A stretch of DNA of 64,000 nt, from assembly GCA_963718605.1 (NCBI GenBank), contig OY970363.1, positions 1,240,001 to 1,304,000 on the forward strand, read 5' to 3'. Under the pieces are notes generated by a model. That model did not search any database. It saw only the letters and a list, made by a program, of their open reading frames with translations, and had not been told where the DNA came from. The translations under genes and the position numbers were made by a program. This stretch comes from JACCXE01 sp963718605 (lineage in GTDB: Bacteria > Actinomycetota > Acidimicrobiia > Acidimicrobiales > JACCXE01). Shown in pieces: positions 25,159 through 32,922 of the stretch (within the stretch, counting starts at the first letter, position 1; each line of letters starts with the position of its first letter).

Positions 25159-28100
25159 CGCGGACGTTGCCGTAGCGGTGCTGCGTCTCGGACACGGTTT
25201 GTTCGCGCGTCCAGTGCAGTAGCTCGAGCCGGCCGACAGAAGTGACGGGCGCGTCGTCGATCGGAATGCCGAGTTCGTCGCCACGCGTGTACACGGCGTC
25301 GCTCGTGCGGCCGAGCACGCGCACCTTCGACGGCTTGATCTCGGCGACACGGTCGATGAAGCCGGCTTCGTCGTCGCGCGACACCACGATCGGCACACCC
25401 GCCACCTTCGCCGCGAGCCGACATCGCTCGACGTCGTCCGCGTTCGATCCGTCGCCCACCAGCACGACCACCGGTCGATAGAAGGGTTGGTACCGGAACA
25501 CGTTCGACTCCGCGGTCAGGCCCGACGGATCGTGGTCGACGGCGAAGTGTTCCGCCCACGCCGCGCTGTACTCATCGAACTGTGCGCTGGCAACCGGCTG
25601 TGAGCCGGTTGCGAGCGCACAGTTCGTCGTTGGGGTGGTCCAGCGGCCCATGGTGAGGACGTAGTTGGGACCACCGGCTTTGGCGGCGGGACCCATGACC
25701 GAGCGCTTCCAACCACCGAAGGGTTGACGGCGCACGATGGCGCCGGTGATCGGGCGGTTGACGTAGAGGTTGCCGGCGTCGACGCGGTCGGTCCACCGCG
25801 CCACCTCGATCGGGTCAAGCGACTGCAGCCCCACGGTGAGGCCGAACGGTGTCGCGTTCTGCAACGCGATCGCGTGCTCGAGGTCGTCGGCGCGCATGAT
25901 GCCGAGGACGGGCCCGAAGCACTCGGCGAAGTGAAACCACGAGTTGGGTCGCACGCCGACTTTCACGCCCGGCGTCCAGATTCGATCGTCGATCTGCGTG
26001 GGCTCGACCAGCCAGCGTTCGCCCTCGTCGAGCGTGGTGAACGCCCGCAAGAGGTTGCCGGCGGCCGGCCCGATGAGCGGGCCCATCGTCGTGTCGAGGT
26101 CGGTCGAGTCACCGACGCGCACACTGCGCACCGCGTCGGCCAGTCGTTCGAGGAACCGCGCGTCGTCGTACACCGAAGCTTCCAAGATCGCCAGGCTGGC
26201 GGCCGAGCACTTCTGCCCGGCGTGACCGAACGCGGATCGCACGATGTCGCGTACGGCGCCGTCGAGGTCGGCCGCCGCGGTGACGACGATTGCGTTCTTG
26301 CCACTGGTCTCGGCGTGCAGCGCCAGTTGCGGTTTCCAATTACGGAACAGCCTGGCCGTGTCCGACGAACCGGTCAGCACCACCGCGTCGACGTCGTCGT
26401 GGGTGATGAGGTGTTGGCCGGCGTCATCGTCGTCGCACGGCAGGTACTGCACGACGTCGCGTGGTACGCCACCGCGGCGACACTGCTCGACGATCATCTC
26501 GGCGATCAGCCGCGTCTCTGGTGCCGGCTTGAGGATGACCGTGCTGCCCGCGGCCAACGCCGCGAGCACGCCGCCGGCCGGAATTGCGTACGGGAAGTTC
26601 CACGGCGACGCGACCACCGTGACACGATAGGGCTCGAACACTGCACCCGCAGCAGTGAGCGCGTCGATGGTGGCGTTGGACGCCGCGTAATAACGCGCGA
26701 AGTCGATCGCCTCGGATACCTCGACGTCGCCCTCGCCCACTGTCTTGCTGGCGGTGAGCGCCATCGCCGCGATCGTGTCGCCGCGGTCGTGGCTCATCTC
26801 TTCGGCCACCCGTCGCAAGACCGCGGCCCGTTCAGCGGACGGGCGCGCCCGCCAGGCGTCGGCGGCGGCGACCGCCCGCGCGACACGCCGGTCCACATCG
26901 TCAATCGTCGGCGCGGCCCGGACCGATCGGCACGGCGCCCGCCAATGTTCGAGCCGGTCCCGAATCCACCGCCGGTTCACGGCCGACGTGAAGTCCGTGT
27001 CCGCCTCGTTCTCAAATTCCCGACTTCTGGCGTGTGGGGTCGGGAGGTCCCGACCCCACACGCCAAAAGTCGGGGGATGGGGGGTGGTGCGGTCCGCGGG
27101 TGGGCCGACGCGGCGGGGGCGCGAGGGCGGCAGGTGGCGGTCGTCGACGGCGCGGAGGAACCGTTGCTTTTCGGTTTCCCACGCGTCACTGCCGACCTCC
27201 ATCGTGAACAGGGAGTGCAAGAAGTTCTCGGGTGTCGCGTTCTCGTCGAGGCGACGGGCGAGATATGCGACGGCCGGTTCGAGGTCGTCATGGGGCGTGG
27301 CCGGCCCGTAGAGCAACAGCGCGCCGGCGGCGTCGGCGACCGCGGCCGACTGTGGCGGCGCCATGCCTTCGAGCATCTCGATCTCGAGTCGCGCCTCCGC
27401 GTGAAGGTGTTGGCGCAGCGTCAACGCCCACGCGATGTCGAACAGGTTGTGCGACGCGACGCCCACCCGCACCGCGTCGGCGAAGCGGGCGTCGAGCACC
27501 GCGTCGAGCATGCGCTTGTAGTTCGCATCGACGGCGGCCTTGTTGTCGAAGGGCGCCGCCGGCCATCGGTGCATCTCGGCGTCGACGTGTTCCATGGCCA
27601 AATTCGCGCCCTTGACGATGCGGATCTTGATGCGACCACCACCGGCGGACCGGCGGGCGGCGGCCCACTCGCATAGGTCGACCAACGCCGCGTACGAGTC
27701 AGGCAGATACGCCTGCAACACGATGCCGGCGTCGAGGCCGATGAACTCGTCCTCGCACAGCGCCTGCTTGAACGCGGCGATCGTGAGATGCAGATCGCGG
27801 TACTCCTCCATGTCGAGGTTCACGAACTTCGGCGGGTCGGCCTTCGCCGCGGCGCGGTACAGCTCGCGCAGCCGCGCCACGATGCGCTCTACCGACGCAT
27901 CGAATGCCAGCACGTCGAGCTGGCTGCAGATCGCGGAGATCTTCACCGACACGTAGTCGACGTGGGGCCGCTCGAGCAGCGCGATCACATCGGCGACGCG
28001 CCGACGCGCCTCGTCTTCGCCCAGGATCGCCTCGCCGAGCAGGTTCACGTTGAAGTGCACGTGCTCGGACCGCGTCACCCGGCTACGCAAGTCGGGCTCT

Positions 28101-28474
28101 TCCGCCGGCAGCAGCACCGTCGCGGTTTCTTTGCGCACCCGCGCCGCCACCATCGGCATCACAACGTTCGGCACGAACCGCGACGCCAAGCCGCCGGCGT
28201 GCAACAGCACACGGTCGAGCGGGCCGAGGAACGGGGGCAAACCTTCGCCGACGAGTTCACGGAAACGCGCCGCGGCCCGTGCGTGATCGTCGATGCGCAA
28301 CACCTCGTCGGCGAGCTCGAGCGTGAACAGCCGGCTGCGGTCGTCGCCCAGCATCCGGGCCAGGCGGCGCCGATGACGACGCTGGCTCCGGGTTTCGATT
28401 TTCGACGCGGCCCGCAGCAACTCGGCGGCCAGTTCGACCGCTTCTGCCGCCAGGACCTCGTCGCGCGTACTCAC
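25148..28474 (-). CDS. putA: Bifunctional proline dehydrogenase / L-glutamate gamma-semialdehyde dehydrogenase
   Basis: 1108 residues. The N-terminal proline dehydrogenase barrel (about 80-430) includes VSVKISAICSQLDV, RIKIRIVKGANLAMEH and LRQHLHAEARLEIEMLEGMA. The aldehyde dehydrogenase (about 490-950) includes VASPWNFPYAIPAGG, LHAETSGKNAIVV and nucleophile Cys756 in GHAGQKCSAASLA. A C-terminal extra domain follows to residue 1108. No DNA-binding N-terminus, so not a repressor. It converts proline to glutamate and can take P5C from RocD. Two hairpin insertions (residues about 467-486 and 950-967) sit in interdomain positions and keep the frame. ATGA overlap with rocD. Confidence 0.95.
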   Translation of the reverse strand: MSTRDEVLAAEAVELAAELLRAASKIETRSQRRHRRRLARMLGDDRSRLFTLELADEVLRIDDHARAAARFRELVGEGLPPFLGPLDRVLLHAGGLASRFVPNVVMPMVAARVRKETATVLLPAEEPDLRSRVTRSEHVHFNVNLLGEAILGEDEARRRVADVIALLERPHVDYVSVKISAICSQLDVLAFDASVERIVARLRELYRAAAKADPPKFVNLDMEEYRDLHLTIAAFKQALCEDEFIGLDAGIVLQAYLPDSYAALVDLCEWAAARRSAGGGRIKIRIVKGANLAMEHVDAEMHRWPAAPFDNKAAVDANYKRMLDAVLDARFADAVRVGVASHNLFDIAWALTLRQHLHAEARLEIEMLEGMAPPQSAAVADAAGALLLYGPATPHDDLEPAVAYLARRLDENATPENFLHSLFTMEVGSDAWETEKQRFLRAVDDRHLPPSRPRRVGPPADRTTPHPPTFGVWGRDLPTPHARSREFENEADTDFTSAVNRRWIRDRLEHWRAPCRSVRAAPTIDDVDRRVARAVAAADAWRARPSAERAAVLRRVAEEMSHDRGDTIAAMALTASKTVGEGDVEVSEAIDFARYYAASNATIDALTAAGAVFEPYRVTVVASPWNFPYAIPAGGVLAALAAGSTVILKPAPETRLIAEMIVEQCRRGGVPRDVVQYLPCDDDDAGQHLITHDDVDAVVLTGSSDTARLFRNWKPQLALHAETSGKNAIVVTAAADLDGAVRDIVRSAFGHAGQKCSAASLAILEASVYDDARFLERLADAVRSVRVGDSTDLDTTMGPLIGPAAGNLLRAFTTLDEGERWLVEPTQIDDRIWTPGVKVGVRPNSWFHFAECFGPVLGIMRADDLEHAIALQNATPFGLTVGLQSLDPIEVARWTDRVDAGNLYVNRPITGAIVRRQPFGGWKRSVMGPAAKAGGPNYVLTMGRWTTPTTNCALATGSQPVASAQFDEYSAAWAEHFAVDHDPSGLTAESNVFRYQPFYRPVVVLVGDGSNADDVERCRLAAKVAGVPIVVSRDDEAGFIDRVAEIKPSKVRVLGRTSDAVYTRGDELGIPIDDAPVTSVGRLELLHWTREQTVSETQHRYGNVRVRR
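25576..25626. repeat. 51-nt palindromic insertion in putA (C-terminal linker)
   Basis: Arms 25576-25599 and 25603-25626 pair over 24 bp with one mismatch around the loop GTG. The length is 51 nt (17 codons), in frame, giving residues about 950-966 between the aldehyde dehydrogenase end (YVLTMGRW) and the C-terminal domain. Architecture matches the intergenic hairpins of this window. Confidence 0.8.
27019..27074. repeat. 56-nt palindromic insertion in putA (interdomain linker)
   Basis: Arms 27019-27045 and 27048-27074 pair over 27 bp with one mismatch and a 2-nt loop. It falls at residues about 467-486, between the proline dehydrogenase domain (LRAVDDRHLPPSRPRR) and the conserved start of the dehydrogenase half (NEADTDFTSAVN). 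The reading frame stays open through it. Confidence 0.8.
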
Positions 28475-29685
28475 GTCTGTAGCGCGTGAACGCTTTCGAC
28501 GACGCGATCAATTCCCCACTGCAGATCGACGTCGCTGATCGTCAGTGGCGGCGACAGGCGCAGCGTCTGGCCGTGCGTGTCTTTGGACAGCAGGCCGCGG
28601 GTCATCAGGTCTTCGGCCATGGCGCGAGCCGTACCCACTTCGGGGGACAGGTCGACACCGGCCCACAGGCCCCGGGTGCGCACGGCTTCAACGCCGAGGC
28701 CACGCAAGTCGAGCAACGCGTCGCGCAGCATCGGCTCGAGCGCGGCGGCGCGCGCGAACAGCGAACCGTCGCGGACTAGTTCGATTACGGCCATACCGAC
28801 GGCGCACGCCAGCGGGTTGCCGCCGAAGGTCGAGCCGTGCGAGCCCGGCGTGAGCACGTCCATGACGTCCCAGTTCGCCACGCACGCGGAAAGCGGCATG
28901 ATGCCGCCGCCGAGCGCCTTGCCCAGGATGTAGATGTCGGGCACGACGGCGTCGTGGTCGCAGGCGAACAGCGAACCGGTGCGACCGAAGCCGCTCTGGA
29001 CCTCGTCGGCCACGAGCAACACGTTGTATGCCGCGCACATGTCGCGCAGGCCGGTCATGAAGCCGGGCGGCGGGATCAGCACGCCGGCCTCGCCCTGAAT
29101 CGGCTCGACCAGCACCGCGGCGACCGTGTCATCCATGGCGCGCTGCACGGCGGCGAGATCGCCGTAGGGCACGCGCCGAAAACCCGGAGTGAACGGGCCG
29201 AAGCCGTCCTTCGAGTCGTCATCGCTCGAGAAGCCGACGATCGTGGTGGTGCGCCCGTGGAAGTTGCCGTCGAACACGATGACCGTGGCCGCGTTGGGCG
29301 CGATGCCTTTGCGTTCGTAGCCCCAACGCCGCGCGATCTTCAACGCGGTCTCGACCGCTTCCGCGCCGGTGTTCATCAACACCGCGGCCTCTTTGCCGCA
29401 GAGTTCGGTGAGCGCCGCGGAGTACGGGCCGAGGACGTCGTTGGAGAACGCGCGCGAGGTCAGCGTCAACTTGTCGAGCTGCGCGTGCGCGGCCGCGACG
29501 AGAGCGGGATGACGATGCCCGAAGTTCATCGCCGAATACGCACACAGCATGTCGAGATAGCGGTGGCCGTCGACGTCGGTGACCCACGAACCTTCGCCGG
29601 TTGTAAGCGTCACCGGCAACGGCTTGTAGTTGTGCGCGGCGTGGCGCCATTCGAGGTCAACCGGCGTGGCCAACAGATCGGTCAT
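28471..29685 (-). CDS. rocD: Ornithine--oxo-acid aminotransferase
   Basis: A 404-residue class III PLP enzyme converting ornithine and 2-oxoglutarate to glutamate semialdehyde (P5C) and glutamate. HNYKPLPVTLTTGEGSWVTD is a RocD hallmark; then VLMNTGAEAVETALKIARRW, VADEVQSGFGRTG and the PLP Lys in YILGKALGGGIMPLSA. ATG 29685 has GGGGAGG about 6 nt upstream. ATGA overlaps on both sides place it between the DDAH-like hydrolase and putA, so the operon runs from arginine or ornithine to glutamate. Confidence 0.94.
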   Translation of the reverse strand: MTDLLATPVDLEWRHAAHNYKPLPVTLTTGEGSWVTDVDGHRYLDMLCAYSAMNFGHRHPALVAAAHAQLDKLTLTSRAFSNDVLGPYSAALTELCGKEAAVLMNTGAEAVETALKIARRWGYERKGIAPNAATVIVFDGNFHGRTTTIVGFSSDDDSKDGFGPFTPGFRRVPYGDLAAVQRAMDDTVAAVLVEPIQGEAGVLIPPPGFMTGLRDMCAAYNVLLVADEVQSGFGRTGSLFACDHDAVVPDIYILGKALGGGIMPLSACVANWDVMDVLTPGSHGSTFGGNPLACAVGMAVIELVRDGSLFARAAALEPMLRDALLDLRGLGVEAVRTRGLWAGVDLSPEVGTARAMAEDLMTRGLLSKDTHGQTLRLSPPLTISDVDLQWGIDRVVESVHALQT

Positions 29686-30536
29686 CGAACGCCTCCCCGT
29701 AGTTCGAGCGTGCAGCACTTCACGCTGCCGCCCGACTTGCGAAATTCCGACAGGTCCACGGGCACTGGCTCGTAACCGCGGGCGCGCAATGCCGACGCGA
29801 AGTTCGTCGCGCCCGCGGACATCACCACGTGGTGACCGTCGGAGAACGCGTTGCAACCGAACTCGGCCGCGTCGGCATCGTCCACCAACACCGCGTGCGG
29901 GAAGCGGGCGCGCAACCACTCGCGCGACCCGTCGTCAAAGGCCGATGGGTTGTACGCCACGTTGTCCTCCGACAGCACCGCCAGCGCGGTATCGAGGTGG
30001 TAGTAGCGCGGGTCGACGAGACGCAACGACACGACGTCGATACCGAGACGGGCCCGAACCTCTTCGTGCGACGCGATGTCGGTGCGAAAGCCGAACCCGG
30101 CGAGCACTTCGTCGCCGACCGTCGCGAAGTCGCCCTCGCCTTCGTTCACGAACGCCGCCTCGCCGTGGGACACGAACCCATTGGCCGCGAACCATTTCGC
30201 GTACGGATCCTCTTCGCCCTGGCGCTCCGCGAACTTGAAGCGGGCGGGATACACCTGACCGTCGATCACGAGCCCGCTGTTCGCGGCAAACACCATGTCG
30301 GGTAGGCCGCGCACCGGCTCGATGAACTCGATCGCGTGGCCGAGCTCTTCGTAGACGCGCACGAGCCGGTCCCACTGCTTGAGCGCCCGCCGATGATCAA
30401 CCGGGATCGTCGTGTGCATCCACGGATTGATCTCGTAGGACACCGCGAAATACTCGGGGCGACACATCAACAAATGACGGGGGCGGTATGCGTCACCCGC
30501 CGTTTCACCGTGGCGGACAAGCGCATCAACAGACAT
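29682..30536 (-). CDS. Dimethylargininase/arginine dihydrolase-like amidinotransferase-fold hydrolase
   Basis: A 284-residue guanidino-modifying enzyme. LMCRPEYFAVSYEINPWM near residue 24, LPDMVFAANSGLVIDGQV near 78, EGEGDFATVGDEV with Glu and Asp, DPRYYHLDTALAVL with the catalytic His, and SGGSVKCCTLEL with the nucleophile Cys near the C-terminus. Related proteins hydrolyse dimethylarginine to citrulline, or (ArgZ type) arginine directly to ornithine, CO2 and ammonia. Because rocD and putA follow in the same operon, direct formation of ornithine fits best; this is inference. Divergent from an Lrp-type regulator. Confidence 0.85.
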   Translation of the reverse strand: MSVDALVRHGETAGDAYRPRHLLMCRPEYFAVSYEINPWMHTTIPVDHRRALKQWDRLVRVYEELGHAIEFIEPVRGLPDMVFAANSGLVIDGQVYPARFKFAERQGEEDPYAKWFAANGFVSHGEAAFVNEGEGDFATVGDEVLAGFGFRTDIASHEEVRARLGIDVVSLRLVDPRYYHLDTALAVLSEDNVAYNPSAFDDGSREWLRARFPHAVLVDDADAAEFGCNAFSDGHHVVMSAGATNFASALRARGYEPVPVDLSEFRKSGGSVKCCTLELRGGVR

Positions 30537-30578
30537 ACCTCGACGGTACGGTCGGGGTTCGACGCGAACAACCCGTCA

Positions 30579-30639
30579 ACGCTGCGTTCTATGCTCGTTC
30601 TAGTGTGCGAACGTGCCTATTCAAGCAAGAACGTTGCGT
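30579..30639. promoter_or_regulatory. Candidate Lrp-type operator in the divergent region
   Basis: The 110-nt region between the hydrolase and the Lrp gene has an outer imperfect inverted repeat, ACGCTGCGTTCT (30579-30590) and AGAACGTTGCGT (30628-30639), matching at 10 of 12, and an inner one, CGTTC (30596-30600) and GAACG (30609-30613). Nested repeats suit an Lrp octamer. Function inferred. Confidence 0.45.
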
Positions 30640-30646
30640 CTGAACG

Positions 30647-31087
30647 ATGGCTGACGCAATTGATCGGAACATCATCTCCCTCCTCGTCGAAGACGCCCGG
30701 CGCTCGTTCAACGACATCGGAGCGCGGGTGGGCCTCTCGGCGCCGGCGGTCAAGCGACGGGTCGACCGCCTCGAACAGGACGGCGTGATCCGCGGGTACG
30801 CCGCCATCATCGACCGGTCGATCGACGGCACCACGATGGAGACCCTCGTCGAGCTGTACTGCGGGGGCCGCACCGCGCCCGGCGACATCCGCTCGATCGT
30901 CGAGCAGTTCGACCAGGTGGTCGAGGCGTTCACGGTGAGCGGCGACGCCGACGCGGTATTGATGTTGCGCACGCGTGACATCGCGGAACTCGAAGACACG
31001 CTCGAACGCATCCGCGCCCACAAGGCGGTCGACCGCACCAATTCCACGATCGTGCTCTCGCGGCTCTTGGACCGACCGCACGCGTAG
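30647..31087 (+). CDS. Lrp/AsnC family transcriptional regulator
   Basis: 146 residues. N-terminal HTH (LVEDARRSFNDIGARVGLSA, then PAVKRRVDRLEQDGVIRGYA) is followed by an AsnC/RAM ligand-binding domain (VEAFTVSGDADAVLMLRTRD, then LEDTLERIRAHKAVDRTNST). It should sense an amino acid such as arginine, ornithine or proline and control the divergent catabolic operon. Mycobacteria have a comparable pairing of an AsnC-type regulator with rocD and a DDAH-like gene. Confidence 0.93.
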   Translation: MADAIDRNIISLLVEDARRSFNDIGARVGLSAPAVKRRVDRLEQDGVIRGYAAIIDRSIDGTTMETLVELYCGGRTAPGDIRSIVEQFDQVVEAFTVSGDADAVLMLRTRDIAELEDTLERIRAHKAVDRTNSTIVLSRLLDRPHA

Positions 31088-31111
31088 CGTGCGCGCGGCT
31101 TCGGCGAACAC

Positions 31112-31160
31112 CTTCTGTGTTGGTTTTTGCACCGTATAGGTGCAAAAACCATCACAGAAG
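31112..31160. terminator. Long bidirectional hairpin terminator
   Basis: Arms 31112-31133 and 31139-31160 (22 nt, one T-T mismatch) around the loop GTATA. The arm includes TGGTTTTTGCACC. Between the convergent lrp and lipoprotein genes. Similar in size to the hairpins at 3212 and 25576. Confidence 0.7.
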
Positions 31161-31174
31161 AGGCGGACGGATCG

Positions 31175-32023
31175 TTACGGCGTCGACTTCAGCGTTGACG
31201 TGACGTCGCCGTTGATCGGCCGGTTGAACGCCGTGCCCGAAAACGTCTGGTGACTGGTGCGCGGCACCCGCAATGAGATGGCCCACTGCTCCACGTCGTG
31301 CAGGTTCACGTTGATGCTGCCCGATGCGTTCTTCGCGTTCACGGTCGAGTCGATGCCGACGTTGTCGCCGCTGCGCGATGTGATCCGGCCGTTGAGCGTG
31401 GCTGTCAGCTGACCAATCGGCGTCGAACACGTCCCGTTGCCGCTGAACGTTTTGCCCGGCGTTGGCGGCCACGGCGGCACCGGGACGCCGTTGCCGAACG
31501 TGCAACTCGCCGTCGCGCCGTTAAAGACAATGTTGGCGGCCGTGATGTACGGCCCGTCGCCGCGGAACGCGTAGGTCAACACGAGCGGCGATTTATTCGG
31601 GTCGTAGTACCGCTTGAAGGACTGCGTCGATCCGCCGCTCACCACCAGCGTGCCGTTGGCGGGCACGTTTCCGTCGGGCGTCGTGCCGCTCTGGGCGTAC
31701 CCGTAGGTGCCTTCCTTGGCCGGGCCGGGCACCGCGTTCGGATCCGCCACCGGCTTGGCGGTTGTCGGGGCAGCCGCCACCGGCTTGGCGGTAGTCACCG
31801 ACACGGCGCCTTTCTTCGTGGTCGCGGTCGCGCCGCTGACCGCGCTCGTCGACGTCGTGTCAGATCCGACGTCGAGGGTCGAGTCAGAGGACTCGGCCGT
31901 CGTCGTCGACTTGTCCGACGAGACCTTGTTGTCGTCCTTGCCGCCCCCGCCGCACGCGCCGGCGACGAGGGCCAGGGAGAACAGGAGCGCGCCGAAGCGG
32001 AGTCGGTTTCGCGTAAACGCCAT
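31175..32023 (-). CDS. Putative lipoprotein of unknown function
   Basis: 282 residues. Lipobox-like LALVAGACGGGG with the lipidated Cys at about residue 24, then a long Thr/Ser/Ala-rich linker with a repeated TTAKPVA element (also a 17-bp DNA repeat near 31747-31792), then a beta-rich domain of about 160 residues with Cys in TASCTFGNG and GNGTCSTPIG. The domain is not recognised. The start at ATG 32023 places the signal peptide at the N-terminus. Convergent with lrp; divergent from the DUF2236 gene. Confidence 0.75.
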   Translation of the reverse strand: MAFTRNRLRFGALLFSLALVAGACGGGGKDDNKVSSDKSTTTAESSDSTLDVGSDTTSTSAVSGATATTKKGAVSVTTAKPVAAAPTTAKPVADPNAVPGPAKEGTYGYAQSGTTPDGNVPANGTLVVSGGSTQSFKRYYDPNKSPLVLTYAFRGDGPYITAANIVFNGATASCTFGNGVPVPPWPPTPGKTFSGNGTCSTPIGQLTATLNGRITSRSGDNVGIDSTVNAKNASGSINVNLHDVEQWAISLRVPRTSHQTFSGTAFNRPINGDVTSTLKSTP

Positions 32024-32093
32024 GCGGCCAGCTTGCCAGTCCGCGCCCTCCAGCGGGCACCGCGGCGCCAGATGTGCGAAAGGATGCAGTTTG

Positions 32094-32922
32094 ATGACCG
32101 ACTCGATCGTGCGCCGCCGCGCCACCGACGTCCGCTTGTTCGGGGCCGCCGGCTATGCGCTCCTCCTCCAGGTCGGCCACCCCACCATCGCGGCCGGCGT
32201 GCGCGATCACTCGAACTACGCGATCGATCCGTGGGGTCGTTTCTTCGGCACGGCCGACTTCGTCAACCTGATGCTGTACGGCGACAGCGGCGCCGTCGAC
32301 GAAGCGGTCGCCCATTTGCGCGACATGCATCGACGTATCCGCGGCACCGACCTCGACGGCACGAAGTACTCCGCGCTCGAACCCGGGGCGTACGCGTGGG
32401 TGCACGCCACGCTGGCCGAGGCGATCGTCCGCGGCCACCACGTGTTCGGCACCGAACTGACCAAGGCGCAGAAAGACGAGTTCTGGCAAGAGTGGTTGAG
32501 CATGGGATTGCGCATGGGCATCCGGCGCGGCGATCTGCCCGACACGTGGGACGGGTTCAGTCGTGTACCGCGACGAGATGATCGACAACGTGCTCGGCCC
32601 CAACGACGTCACCGAGGCCGTGCACACGAAGGCGGCCAGCGCCACCGGCGGTTCGCCGTTCCCGTGGCTGCCCGCACCTCTCTGGGGACTGGCGGGTCGG
32701 CCGCTCGGCCGCTACGGCACGTTCCTCGCTCACGGCACCATGGGCGCCAAGCTGCGCGACAAGTTCGACATCCCGTGGACGCCCCGCCAGCAAGCGCGCT
32801 TCGCGCGGATCGCCGCATTGCACCGCGGCGCCCGGCCGCTCATGCCCAAGTCGTTGCGGCACTTTGGTCCGCTCGCGCTCAAGATCCGCTCCCGCGAAAT
32901 CGCCGCGGGGCCCTTCAGCTGA
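32094..32922 (+). CDS. Oxygenase MpaB family protein (DUF2236), one frameshift
   Basis: DUF2236/MpaB' family protein of about 276 residues, related to heme-containing latex-clearing oxygenases. The first frame runs from MTDSIVRRRATDVRLFGAAG through LLLQVGHPTIAAGVRDHSNY and ends meaningfully at DLPDTWDG near 32555. The second frame resumes at VYRDEMIDNVLGPND and ends at 32922. Removing one G from the GGG at about 32554 joins them. The stop overlaps the next ATG (TGATG). Function in this host unknown. Likely intact in reality. Confidence 0.75.

Noticed and set aside
22859..25626. Mobile element or genomic island boundary around vapBC
   Set aside because: No integrase, transposase, tRNA target or flanking direct repeats found; codon use looks like the neighbours.
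27019..27074. Factor-independent terminator ending a truncated putA
   Set aside because: The reading frame stays open and the downstream half encodes a complete aldehyde dehydrogenase with Cys756.
31747..31792. CRISPR-like repeat in the lipoprotein gene
   Set aside because: Only two 17-bp copies encoding the Thr/Ala/Lys/Pro linker; it is a coding repeat.
31298..32093. Plus-strand frames opposite the lipoprotein gene, including in-frame upstream extension of the DUF2236 gene
   Set aside because: The minus-strand frame has a lipobox, linker and balanced composition; the plus frames are low-complexity and only the part after ATG 32094 has conserved motifs.
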